A stretch of DNA of 64,000 nt from Pantoea sp050157905 (GTDB taxonomy: Bacteria; Pseudomonadota; Gammaproteobacteria; Enterobacterales; Enterobacteriaceae), in NCBI RefSeq assembly GCF_050157905.1, contig NZ_JBKIWZ010000001.1, forward strand, positions 1,674,001-1,738,000, given 5' to 3'. The notes under the pieces are model-generated. The model was given only the letters and a program-made list of their open reading frames with translations. It was not told the DNA's origin and searched no databases. Position numbers and translations under genes: made by a program. Shown piece by piece: positions 31,567 through 42,400 of this stretch; positions within the stretch are counted from its first letter, which is position 1; each line of letters begins with the position of its first letter.

Positions 31567-31622
31567 TTCGTGATCGCATTGCTTTAAAGCTAGCCAGTTG
31601 AATGATAATGTATTTTTTGCTG

Positions 31623-31651
31623 TTGACACCTTCGGGCGACGTCGTTAATAT
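31623..31651 (+). promoter_or_regulatory. Sigma-70 promoter of tRNA-Asn
   Basis: TTGACA, 17 bases, TAATAT, then a GC-rich discriminator TCGCCTCG. Near-consensus elements plus such a discriminator are typical of stringently controlled stable-RNA promoters. Confidence 0.85.
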
Positions 31652-31669
31652 TCGCCTCGTTCCAACGAT

Positions 31670-31745
31670 TCCTCTGTAGTTCAGTCGGTAGAACGGCGGA
31701 CTGTTAATCCGTATGTCACTGGTTCGAGTCCAGTCAGAGGAGCCA
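31670..31745 (+). tRNA. tRNA-Asn (GTT)
   Basis: 76 nt. The acceptor stem TCCTCTG pairs with CAGAGGA, followed by GCCA, so CCA is encoded. The D-loop reads AGTTCAGTCGGTAGA, the anticodon GTT is at 31703-31705 (CTGTTAATC loop), and the T arm is GGTTCGAGTCC. The accessory region with the cdi locus begins just downstream, consistent with the use of Asn tRNA genes as integration sites. I found no second copy of the tRNA 3' end in the window. Confidence 0.98.
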
Positions 31746-31751
31746 GATTAG

Positions 31752-31784
31752 AAAAAGCAGCTATCCCCGGATAGCTGCTTTTTT
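31752..31784 (+). terminator. Intrinsic terminator of tRNA-Asn
   Basis: AGCAGCTATCC and GGATAGCTGCT form an 11-bp stem with a two-base loop, flanked by A and T runs. Confidence 0.9.
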
Positions 31785-31936
31785 GCTTTTCAGACGGCCC
31801 GGATTTCGTTTCCTGCGCACTGTTTCTTTGATGTCCCTCTGCAAATAACGTCAACGCCAGCTGGCTTTAGCCCGCACAGGCACACATCCTTCAGATACCA
31901 GGTTACATACGCAGCAACCCGCAAAAAAAACCGCCG

Positions 31937-32024
31937 TCATAACAGACCCGCTGGCTTAGTCGGCTGGCGATATTCAGGGATTTTCAGCACCTGACCCGGG
32001 GCAATACGATCCGGATTGCTGGGA
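31937..32024 (-). pseudogene. C-terminal fragment of a LysM protein
   Basis: The minus strand encodes PSNPDRIAPGQVLKIPEYRQPTKPAGLL and a stop. NPDRIAPGQVLKIP is the end of a LysM peptidoglycan-binding motif as in YgaU-type proteins. The rest of the gene is missing; the frame is lost at about 32025, where a fragment on the other strand begins. Confidence 0.6.
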
Positions 32025-32033
32025 TGGGACTAG

Positions 32034-32207
32034 ATGATTAACCCAGAGGTCATTGAACAACCTGCTGATCAAACGGGCATTAACACCAGCGACGCACTGA
32101 ACCTGCTTGTGAAATATCTGCCTCAGCTGGTTGATAAAGCCTCTTCCGCAAGCGTAATTAATAAGGAAGCCGATTTGACCGCGCTGGTCAGTCAGTCAAC
32201 GCACTAA
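32034..32207 (+). pseudogene. C-terminal fragment of a YidB-like (DUF937) protein
   Basis: A 57-codon open frame from an ATG: MINPEVIEQPADQTGINTSDALNLLVKYLPQLVDKASSASVINKEADLTALVSQSTH. It resembles the C-terminal end of YidB/DUF937 proteins (a glycine-poor part with LLVKYLPQLVDKAS). The N-terminal two thirds are absent and no ribosome site is evident. Together with the facing LysM fragment it marks a deletion or insertion scar at the island edge. Confidence 0.5.
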
Positions 32208-33048
32208 TCATGAGGCAACCGGGAGGTAAAAGCCTGAGAATGATGCCTGGGGCTTTTATCTTTTGGGTTCAGGAGTATGAATGAGTAAAAGCAGTTGGAA
32301 TGTATGCTTCCCTCTGAATATTATGGCTAAAAAAGTGATGAACTGAAAAATGCCATAAAACAAAACGAAAGTCCTGGGTTAATAACTGTTACTTCGAACA
32401 GAAAACGTAAATAAATGTTCTTTAATTTGATAAACATCATACTGTAGAAGCTACTTAAATAGGTGAACATGCATAAAACCCAATCGAAACTACCAGGATT
32501 CGTATTTGGTGGGTAATAAATAGTGCTTCCGTATGTTCGCGCAGGCTTGCTTATTCACCCTGAGGAATGACTGACTCTTGGGCCGGGGTTGTAAACTCAT
32601 GTAACTTTGGCAGTATCTTAGGAACTTAAGTTTTGGATATTCCATTTATCAAAGCTTCTCCATCCGCATTAATAATACCAAGAGCATCGAATTTGTCAGT
32701 ATGATTTTAATGAATGATTCCTACACTCATCTTTCCGCTCATCTTCCTCATGTACGGGGTTGCTCCACAAAGCATTATTCGCAACAACAACTTTATCCTG
32801 GGCGCAATCAGCCATCTAACAGAATTCATCCTGAAACACTGAGCACTTTATAATCTAATTTTTCCTGTGCATTTTAGCGCGGGCAATTTTTTCTCAGGCA
32901 CGTTTTTTCAGCCTGTTAAGCCATTTTACCCAATGCAGTTAAAGAAAAACCAATCACAACATCGTACCTGATGTGTCCCGATTGCAGCCGTGGAAGGTGA
33001 TAATTTTCAATGTTTGAGAACTCTAGCCAACTGGCCGGGATTCTTATC
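32208..33048. other. 841 bp gap with gene debris downstream of the cdi locus
   Basis: No intact gene. AT-rich. On the minus strand several short open pieces look protein-like but are broken by stops and frame changes: 32696-32815 (MADCAQDKVVVANNALWSNPVHEED...) and about 32626-32700 (KFDALGIINADGEALINGISKT). Debris of this kind, downstream of an immunity gene, may be the relic of an orphan CdiA C-terminal module. This is a weak reading. Confidence 0.4.
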
Positions 33049-33432
33049 TCAGTTCAAAATATCCCCTGATACATTACCAGTATCAAAAAACTCTTTAAAC
33101 ACTCTAACAACAAGTTCAAAGTCTTTTGTCAATTGTTGCTCAGACCAATAATCACCCAATATCAATAATTTATCATTAGGCCGGGATTGATCCCAGTAAA
33201 ATCGCACCCTATAGTCATCATCTGTTTCTTCACCAAGAGTCAGCATATAATTACCATTCTCTGCTCTTACCTGAAGCATATCAGGTCCAACGTCTGCACC
33301 ATCAAGGGCAACAAGAGTCAGAGTTCCTGCTTCGCCTTCAAGTTTACTCAGGTATTCTTCAACCTGTTCCCATGCAGGTGATCTTTTTTTACCTCCCTGA
33401 TTATTGAATGTCCATTTTAAGGATAAGAACAT
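33049..33432 (-). CDS. cdiI: Probable CdiI immunity protein (Imm1/DUF6911-like)
   Basis: A 127-residue acidic protein, start at 33432 (MFLSLKWTFNNQGG). The gap to the cdiA stop is 2 bp, and AAGGAG lies inside the cdiA end 11 bases before the ATG; the longer frame to 33474 would lie inside cdiA. Position directly after the toxin end identifies it as the cognate antidote that protects kin cells. Features are W in LKWTF, SPAWEQVEEYLSKL, the beta-rich middle LQVRAENGNYMLTLGEE, and a C-terminal helix with VVRVFKEFFDTGNVS. The overall pattern recalls Imm1/DUF6911 proteins paired with deaminase toxins. Family assignment is tentative, role is well supported by context. Confidence 0.75.
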   Translation of the reverse strand: MFLSLKWTFNNQGGKKRSPAWEQVEEYLSKLEGEAGTLTLVALDGADVGPDMLQVRAENGNYMLTLGEETDDDYRVRFYWDQSRPNDKLLILGDYWSEQQLTKDFELVVRVFKEFFDTGNVSGDILN

Positions 33433-33434
33433 CA

Positions 33435-36400
33435 CTATTTTTTCTCCTTGATGGATTTCATACCAGGCTGCCAATATAGAATCGTTTGGGTTTTTTCTTC
33501 GACTACTGTCAAAGATTTCAAACCTGCTTTGTCCGCCATTGCAGCAATATCACCTTTGCAAAAACCACACACCGGCTCTAGTGATACTGTTAATGTCATA
33601 TCACGACCTTTAGTGATACCTTGTTCGAAAGCTTGCTGAATAACACCAACTTCCGCATGAGCTGTCGCCATATTTCCATTTGGTAAGGTTCTACCTTTAC
33701 TTTCAATTTTTGCAACAATCCTTCCGTTAATCAGTGTTGGTCGACTCGCATCACCCAAGAAAAAGTCAGGTCTACTGCCTTGGTTAGTATCGGTAAAGAT
33801 TATACCTGTTTGTGGGTCAGTTAACTCTGCTGTCACTTTAGGATTTGCAGAAGGTGTTTTAGGATCAAGTGGTTGAGAACTATTTGTCCATGCTAATTCT
33901 CTGTTCGGAGAAGTAATGCCAGTTTCTCCTTTCGATATAGCATTATTTCCTGCAACACCACCAAATATAGCCGCTGTGCCCAAACCTATATTCAGTGCAC
34001 CTTCGCCGTAGTTGCCATCGACTACCTGGCCAATTCCTGTACCGGTTTGAAAACCGCCACCGGCTGCCAGCGTTGAACGAGCAATAACACCAGGAGCACC
34101 AGGCAAAGCGAGCAAAGCATCCGTTCCTGTTGCAGCCTGGCCGGATTGTACGCTGTACCCTTTCAGATAAATCAGCGCCTCGTTATACGCTTTTGTATTT
34201 CCTGTTGAGGCGATAAACGCCTTACCTGCAATCAGTGAGTGAATAGCGTCAGCCGCTTGCTGTGGGGTATATCCATACAGAGACTGAAGTTCATAACCAT
34301 ATTGGTTAAGTAATCCAGCCAGCTCTTTCTTCTGGCCTTCTGTCAGTGGCTGACCTGATTGGAACTGTTGCAGCAACAAATTGCTGGCTCGATCTTCGTT
34401 CGTCAACCTGACAATATTCTGTGAAGCTTCTAACAGGTTTTTACCGGCTTTCTGATCTTCGATGGATTTATTCAATATTTCGGCTTTCTGCACGCTCAGG
34501 AAATTATTCTCAACCGCATTTTTCCCTGCTACAGCCCCCTGAATGCCACCCTCAACAGAATCAGATGCTACTCCAGCTGACAACTGTGCGGCAAGCTGGC
34601 CAAGCGCGCTGACAACCTGCTTCTCTTCCTGCGTCAGATCGCTGGCCTGCTTGCCAGGATACATCGAGCTGAGGATCGCTCTGGCCATCAACTCACCACC
34701 TGCAGCTCCGGCTGCCCCCGCTGATGCGCTGTTGCCTGCAAGCTGCGCCAGCACGGCACCTGCGACTGCGTGCGCCATGGTGTTAGCCAGGACGTTAGTC
34801 TGTTCCTGTCCATTAACAAATGTGCTGGTAGCGTGCTTTATTTTATTAGCTATATAAGGCGCCATTCCACCTGCTGCGGCTGCACCCAAATTACTTGCGC
34901 CAAGGCCACCCAGAACGCCGGTCACCGCTGCTGCTGCCATCGAATAGCTGCCGCCTGTGCCCCATTTCTCTGCAACGGCCTTGTAGCCTGCGTCGTTTAC
35001 AACCAGCTTGTTAAATTCTGCAGTAGATAGTTCGGCATTTTTTGGGTCCGCTTTCAGCAGTCTTTCTCTGGTCTCATCTTCAGCAGCCTGCATTTTATAA
35101 CTGCTGACATCACCTGCTACACGCTGACCCAGCTCCTGAATTCCCTGTGCGAACTCAAGTTTGCGAGCGACCTTATCCTTGTCAAATATCTTATCGATGT
35201 GGCCGTTGGCGTTATCAGTGTCTCTGCTCAGGTCAGTGACACTCTGTGTCTGAGCCTGGCTATCACGCACCGTGATGGCACCCTCTGCTACGGCTGAACG
35301 TGTCGTACCGGATGCGCTGGCACTAGTGTTGGCAGAGGTAGGTATCGCTCCGCCTGACATCTTATTATTTTCGTTGCCTCCCCCCATGCTGATGGATGAG
35401 CTACTGGCTTTATAGGAAGCGTGATTGTCGATGTCTGACCAGCCCAGCGTACCGGTGGAAAGTGCATTGTTGGCGGACTGTGCTGTTGAGGCGATCACCG
35501 CACCATTCAGCTGGGTGTGGTTACCCACATAAACGTCATAACCGCCGTTGCCTGCAAACAGGCCACTCTGATCGCCGACGCTGGCATATTCACTGTTCAC
35601 TTTGCTCTGGCTCAGACTGAGGCCAGCAGAGCCGGTCATGCTGCCGAACGTGAAGCTGAAGCCACCACTGGCACTTTGCTGTTTACTTTGGTAATCATCG
35701 GTATCCTGCAGGCTGGTCATCGTCAGGTCATGACCAACATCAGCAACAATCCGGTTACCCAGTGCCTGCGCGCCAGACAGCACGGTATCGTTGCCGCTGC
35801 TCAGGGTGAGGTCATTGCTGGCGTTCACCCGGCTGTTGACGTAATCGGTGGTTTTGCCGTTCTCCTTGCCGCTGGCCATAAAGCCGCTGGCCTGCACACC
35901 AATGCCTGTCTCTTGACCTATTGCGACATGAATGCCGCCACTCCAGCCAGACGCTTTATTGCTGCTCTTCTGTTCAGTGTTATTGGTTGCCGCCGTGAGA
36001 TTGAGATCGTGCGCCGCAGCCAGCGTAACATTCTTGCCGGTAATACCGCTGCCCGAAAGCGTAATATCACCGCTGCTGCCATTGGCACCGGTCGCCACCA
36101 CGGCAATATTGCCGCCGCCATTAAGCGAACTGCCTTTGACGGCATTGGCGTTATATTCCGAAGAGGATTTACTCTTACTCGCGCCGACGCTGAGTTCAAT
36201 TTTGATCCCCGCCTCACTCATATTGCCGTTGGCAAGAGCCTGTCCGGACTGCATGGTCTGTTTGCCTGACATTGCCCAGCCACTTTCAAGGGCTTTCACG
36301 GCACCCAGTGCTTTAAGACGATCGTCGCCCGCTTCGCTGGCAGACTTTGCCTGTTCTCCGATGCTTAACAGAGCATCGGTAATCGGACTGGTCAGCTGAA

Positions 36401-39400
36401 GAGTCAGGCCACTTTTCTTCTGCTCATATACCTGACGGCGACTGACAAGATCGTTACCCGTATCGATATTCACAGAGCCGCCGACCACGCTGATGTCTTT
36501 TTTAGCGATGACGTCTGAACCACTGATGTGAGCATTATTACCGGCGATTAACGTGACGCTACCACCGGTACTGCCTACAGCGCTGGCGCTCTGACTTTGT
36601 GTTGTGCCGTCGCGATTAACCTGCTGGCGAGTAGAAGCACTGCCGAACGTCACGCCGATACTGCCGCCGCTCATCATGCCGCTCTTTTTAGTTTCTTTCA
36701 GGCTGTAGATATGCTGCTCTTCAGTGGCCGCACCGATCGCGAGATCACGTCCTGCCTTGAGCGCAACACTGTTATCGCCTACTACACTTGAACCCGTCAC
36801 GCCCAGATCACGTCCGGCGACAATCGCGATATTGTTTCCACTCAACGCCGATGACTGTTCAGTTGTTGCTGAGTTTTCATGAACTGTGTGTGTGGTTTTT
36901 TTAGAAAAGAGCTTTTTCTTAACCTTTGTCTCTTCGTCGTAGTGATAATCGCTTTCTGTGGCCGTAGTGATAGCCACGTCGCGTCCTGCCTGAACAGTAA
37001 GATCGCCTTGTGCATCCACTCTCGCCGCTTCCGCGACCATATCCCTACCCGCTTTAATCGTCGTACTGCCGCCGCTGGCAATTTCAGTACCCTGCTGGCG
37101 TACTGACTCATTAATCTCAACCTTCTTGCCGGATTTGTAGCTATTGCCAGAACCCGTTTCAGCGGCCAGCAGATTGACGTCACGCCCTGCCCCCAGAGCA
37201 ATATCCTGTTCCGCCGCGATTGCTGCAGCGTCACTGCTGAGGTCGCGTCCGGCGGTTAACACCAGATTGCCGCCACTGCTAATAGCAGTGCGATCCTTGC
37301 CGGTTACGTAAGATTTATCCCGCCACTGACTATCGTTCAGGCTTGTGTCTACCCCCTTGAGATTGAGATCGTTAGCTGCCGCGAGTGTGGTATTACCTCC
37401 TGCATTAAGGCTGCTCGCGGTAATGGTTACATCACGACCCGCCTTAATATTCATTGCACCCACTGACTCAACGCTTGAAGCGATGGATGTTTTGCTTGTG
37501 TAATTACGCCAGCCATTATCAAAAAAGGTATCGATAACGTTGGCACCGATCGACACATCCCCAGCTGCGTTAAGTAAGGTATCGCCACCCGAGTAAATCG
37601 ATGCACCATGATTGGTGATATTTTTACCTGCATTGAGGATAAGATTATCGATTGAATCAATGATCGCCTTTTCGCCCTGCTCATCAAATAATGAACGACT
37701 TAGCGTTGAACTATTATCATTTTTCGTGATCTGCGTGATGTTGTTAATATTACCGCTGATGCTTTCGAGCTCAATACGCTTACCACCAATCACTGAGCCG
37801 ATATTATTAATATCATTGACGGCGCTGATTTTTAAATTATCACCAGCTTTAATAAGTGCATGGTTAAGATTATCAACGCCGTTCTCACTGTTAAGCGTTA
37901 TGGTATTCTTTGCCAACAGGGTGCTAGCGTTATTACTTACCTGACCTGCATCCACTGTGACGGTTTTGCCAGCAATGATACTGCCATTATTAATAGAGGT
38001 ATCATTCGCAGCCAGATAAAGCTTCGGCACCAGCACGGTTTCGCCGCTGATCGTTGCCGCTTCCCACCAGAGAATGCTGTGATCCAGTGAGGCTATCTGC
38101 TTTGCAGAAAGCGTTACACCACTTTGTAATCCAAGCGATTGCTGAGCGGCTGCAGCGTTATCCATCAGATAGCGCATCTGCTCAAGATCGGAACCGAGAT
38201 TGTTTAGATAGCGATTTCCCGTCTGGCTCAGCACGCGGTTACTGACGTAGCGCGTATCAAATGCGGCATCCCCCAGCAGGCGATAGTCATATTCTGGTTT
38301 CAGATTAAGTCTGTTCAGTAAATATGATGAGCCCAGAAACGTCTCTTTATCTGTCCAGGCAGTTGATGTTTCTATTGGGGCTTGTTGAGGTTGTTTACCC
38401 AGTAACTGATTAAGATTGCTAAATAAGTTTTTATCGAGTTTGCCTAATTCTTTTAGTTTTGGGTTAACAACAATCAGATAGGGGCTTTTTGTATCCGTTG
38501 AGGCAATAAAATAGCCGTCGCTTCCCTGCGGCAATGGATAGGCACTGGTATCAACTGGAGTCAGCGATGGCTTTCCAGTTTGTTGTCGTAAAAGATCGTA
38601 GGGCGTCTTACCCAAGGCTCCTCTTTCCTTGATTTCAGCAGGGCGAAGCGGATCGGCAGTATAGGTATTCAGGTCTGTCTGAGCCACATTTGCAGCATCA
38701 AGACCTGTCGCGCCGTTAATCTGCTGCAAAGCACTGGTGATTTGGTCGCGCCAGTCAGGACTCCCGACACTAACCGAAGAAGTGGCGACTACCGTAAGCG
38801 GGGTGCGCGCACCACTAACTGATGGTTGTATATGCGTATTAAGTCCGGGACGCGACAGCATTGGCGAAATCGTTCCGCGAACATCCTGAGACTCGCTATT
38901 ATTGATAACGTTATTGAACTGTAAGTTAAGATTGCCGTTGGCCTGAACAACGCCACGAATTGTCGCGGCCTGTTCGGTGCGGTATGTATCAGTAGCGACA
39001 TAGGTTACACTACCTTCTAAATCTGCTGCCTGCCCCTTATAATTATATTTCCCTGCGCCGCTGGATTTTAAATCATCGATATTATCAGTCAGCATTGTAC
39101 TATTACTGTTTTTGACCGAATAGTAATTACTGTAGCTGGGCGATGGCTTAAAAATACGCCATACAGCCTGCGTGCCCGATAAATAAGACTGGTTATTTAA
39201 CCTGTCGCCGCTGAGCGATAAATTCTGTCCGGCGAGGATATAGCTGCCCAGATTATCCAGCGAACTGGCCCGCCCTGTCAGATTTCTTCCGGCGGCTATT
39301 CTTCCGGCCTGACCTGTTACATGCGTACTTGACGTTGTTCTGGCAACAAGTATTTCTTTATTCTTATCCAGACTGGCCGGGATAGGTTTAATATTCCAGA

Positions 39401-42400
39401 CCCAGGCAATAAAGGGCGGAGCGGGTGAGAGCGGGTGCTCCGTAAAATAGTAATTCAGCTCGCCTCGTTCAAACAGGCTCAGAGGGAGTTCAACCGTACC
39501 CGGCGCAACCGATCCATAGCTATTAGTGACATTTTCGGTGGTGGTTTCACCTGTGCTGATGGATTCCCACTGGTTTACTAAATGCCCCGTATTAATCGTG
39601 ATATCGCCGTTCTGCGTTTCGATGGCGCCCGAGTTGTTAATTACCTCGCCGTTAGCATTGCCTGCCGCATCGCGCTGCATCCACAGGCTGTTACCAGCCA
39701 GTACGTCGCCGCGCTGGTTTTTAATACTATTTGCAAATAAAGAGAGATCGTTGCCCGCATAGAGCAGCGCGGTGTTAACGATACTGCCTGGTGCGCTGAG
39801 CACCAGATTGCCAGCAGTCCCGGTGAACCCGTCCAGCGTGATATCGCTGCGGCTGGCTAAGTTGATGTTACCGCCGCCCTGCAGCGTGCCATTCCCGTTC
39901 ATAGCGATGCGATTGCCGCTTAACGCACTGTCACCGGAACCGATAGTGAGCTGACCATTATTAGTGAGATCCCCGCCTGCACTCAGCGTCAGCGCCCCAC
40001 CCTGCATCGTGCCCTGGTTATCTATCGCGCCATTACTGCTCACGGTGAGTCGCCCGCCCGCCGCCAGTACATCGCGACCGGTAAAGCCATTGGCGATGTC
40101 CAGCGTGGCGTTACCCAGCGCCACCACTTGTCCGCGCTGATCAAAGCCGTTGCTGTGAACCCGCAGGTCGCCGCCGCTGAATAAACGACCACTGCCTTGC
40201 TGGCCTACCTGCGCGGCCATCACATTCAGCCGGTTGTTACCCAGTAGCGTGCCGCTGTTGTTGACCTGTTGATAGTTAACTTCAAGGTTGCCGCCCTGGG
40301 CTGTGCCCTGGTTACTGAAACCGTTGCCGGACAATGTACCCTGGCCGTCGGCCAGCAGCGTACCGCTGTTGCTGGCGTTGGCGGCATTGAGAATTAGCTG
40401 CGACGCCTGTAACCAGCCGTTGTTGTTCAACTGAGGCGTATTCAGTGTCAGCGCGCCGCCCGAGAGCCACCGTCCATCATTTTGCGTTAAACCGGTAATC
40501 GTCGCGACACCGTTACCCTGAATCAGGCCATAGTTGAACAGTTCCGGCCCGGTCAGCGTCAGGGCGTTTTGGGTGATCACGGCACCGTTACTGCCGTTAG
40601 TGATGCGCCCACCGGCATTGATCAGCAGGCTGTTGTCACCCTGTAAGCGCCCGTTGTTATCCACTGCGCCACTGGTGATCTGCAGGTCGCCGCCCTGCAC
40701 GCGGCCGGCATTATTGAGTGACGATGACTGAAGCGTCAGCCTGCCCGCGCTGAGCAGCGTTTTATCCTGCTGCAGAGTCAGAGCACCATTAAGGCCCACC
40801 GTCAGCGCCTCGACACCGGTCACGGCACCGTTATTGTTTAACGTGTCACCCCGCAGCGTCAGGTTGCGGGCAATCCATTCGCCCTGGTTGGTCAGCGTCA
40901 GCGCCTGCAAAGCCGCTGTGCCGTTGGCTGAAATTTTACTGCCCACGCCCGCATCAAGACGATCTGCCAGAATCAGTTGCAGCGCATCCGCACTCTGGAG
41001 CGCGCCATTATTGGTCAGTTGCCGGGCATTCAGCAGAATCTGCTGACCCTGCCAGCTGCCGTTATTTACAACGTCCCCGCCGTTGATGTTCAGCGTACCC
41101 TGCGTCAGCAGCGCTCCACCCTGATGATTGATCAGCTGACGTGCTGGCGCGGCCAGCGCCCTGAGCAGCATCCGCCCGCTCACCTGTGGCATTGCCGCAA
41201 ACGTTAAAGCCTGAAGCCCGATCAGGCTGCCCTGATTAATCACACTGGCGGGTGTGATAGTCAGGGTTTTGCCCTGTACCGATCCACTGTTATTCAGTGC
41301 GGCTCCGTTCAGCGTCATCGCCCCTTCGCTGAGCAGGGCACCGCGGTTGTTCAGCGCGCTGGCCGTGACCTGCGCCTGGCCCTGACTCAGCAGAGAACCC
41401 AGGTTAGTCAGCTCGTTGCTGATGCTGACAGTGAGATCTTTGCTGCCCAGCAGCGACCCCTGGTGTTGCCAGTTATCCGCATACACCGCTGCCTGCTCAC
41501 CCTGCAGCACGCCCTGAGTGGTGAGCTGGCCGGCGTTCAGCGTCAGCGCTCCACCGCTCAGCGTTTTGCCACCGGCCGTTTGTGTGAAGTTATCAGCCTG
41601 TGCAGTCAGTGCCGTGCTGCCCTGCAGCAGACCGTCATTGTTCAGGCGGGTAGCCTGTAACCCCAGCCGGTTCGCCATGATTTTGCCACTGTTGTACAGC
41701 GTGCTGGCGTTAAGATTGCTATCACCCTGACTGACCAGCGTGCCGCTGTTAATCAGATCGCTGGCGACATGCCCCTGCAAAGCATGGATGCCAGTGATGC
41801 TGCCGTGATTGTTGAGCGAGTCCAGTGTGAGATCGAGTTGCTTACCCTGCCAGCTGCCATCATTGACTGCGCTGCCACCCTGGATGACCAGCCGGTCACC
41901 GCTCAGCAGTTGCCCATTGTTGTGATTGAGTGTCTGAGCAAATCCGAGATCCAGCAGCGCGTTGCCCTGTAGCAGCCCGCCGTTTTCCAGGGTATTGCCG
42001 CTGGCGCTGAGCTGCTCTGCCGCCATCTGGCCGCTGTTACTGAGCGTCTGTGCATCCAGATCGGCCTGCTGACCGGTCACGATCTGACCCGTCCCGCTGT
42101 TCGTCAGCGTATCGCCAATCTGAAGATTGAGGTTGTCACTCAACAGGCGTCCGCTGTTGTTGAGACGGTTGCCGTTGACCGCAAGCTTACCGTTAACCTG
42201 CAGCAGCCCGGCGTTATCCAGCTGATCTAAGGTCAGCGTCAGCGGTCCTCCGGCAATTAACTGGCCGGCACTGAGGTTGTGGAGTTGCTGATGATCCAGC
42301 ATCAAAGTGCTGTTGCCCTGTAGCAGACCGGCGTTGCTGAGCACTGGCGCATGCAGGCTGAGGTTATTCGCCGCCAGCGTGCCCTGATTATTAATCTCTG

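Noticed and set aside
31670..31745. Possible att duplication of the tRNA-Asn 3' end bounding the cdi island
   Set aside because: I looked for a second copy of the T-arm and acceptor end in the window and saw none, and no integrase gene lies in the island.
35517..36269. 250-codon plus-strand open frame inside cdiA
   Set aside because: Antisense to the repetitive cdiA sequence. Several such frames occur along cdiA and none has a recognisable domain.
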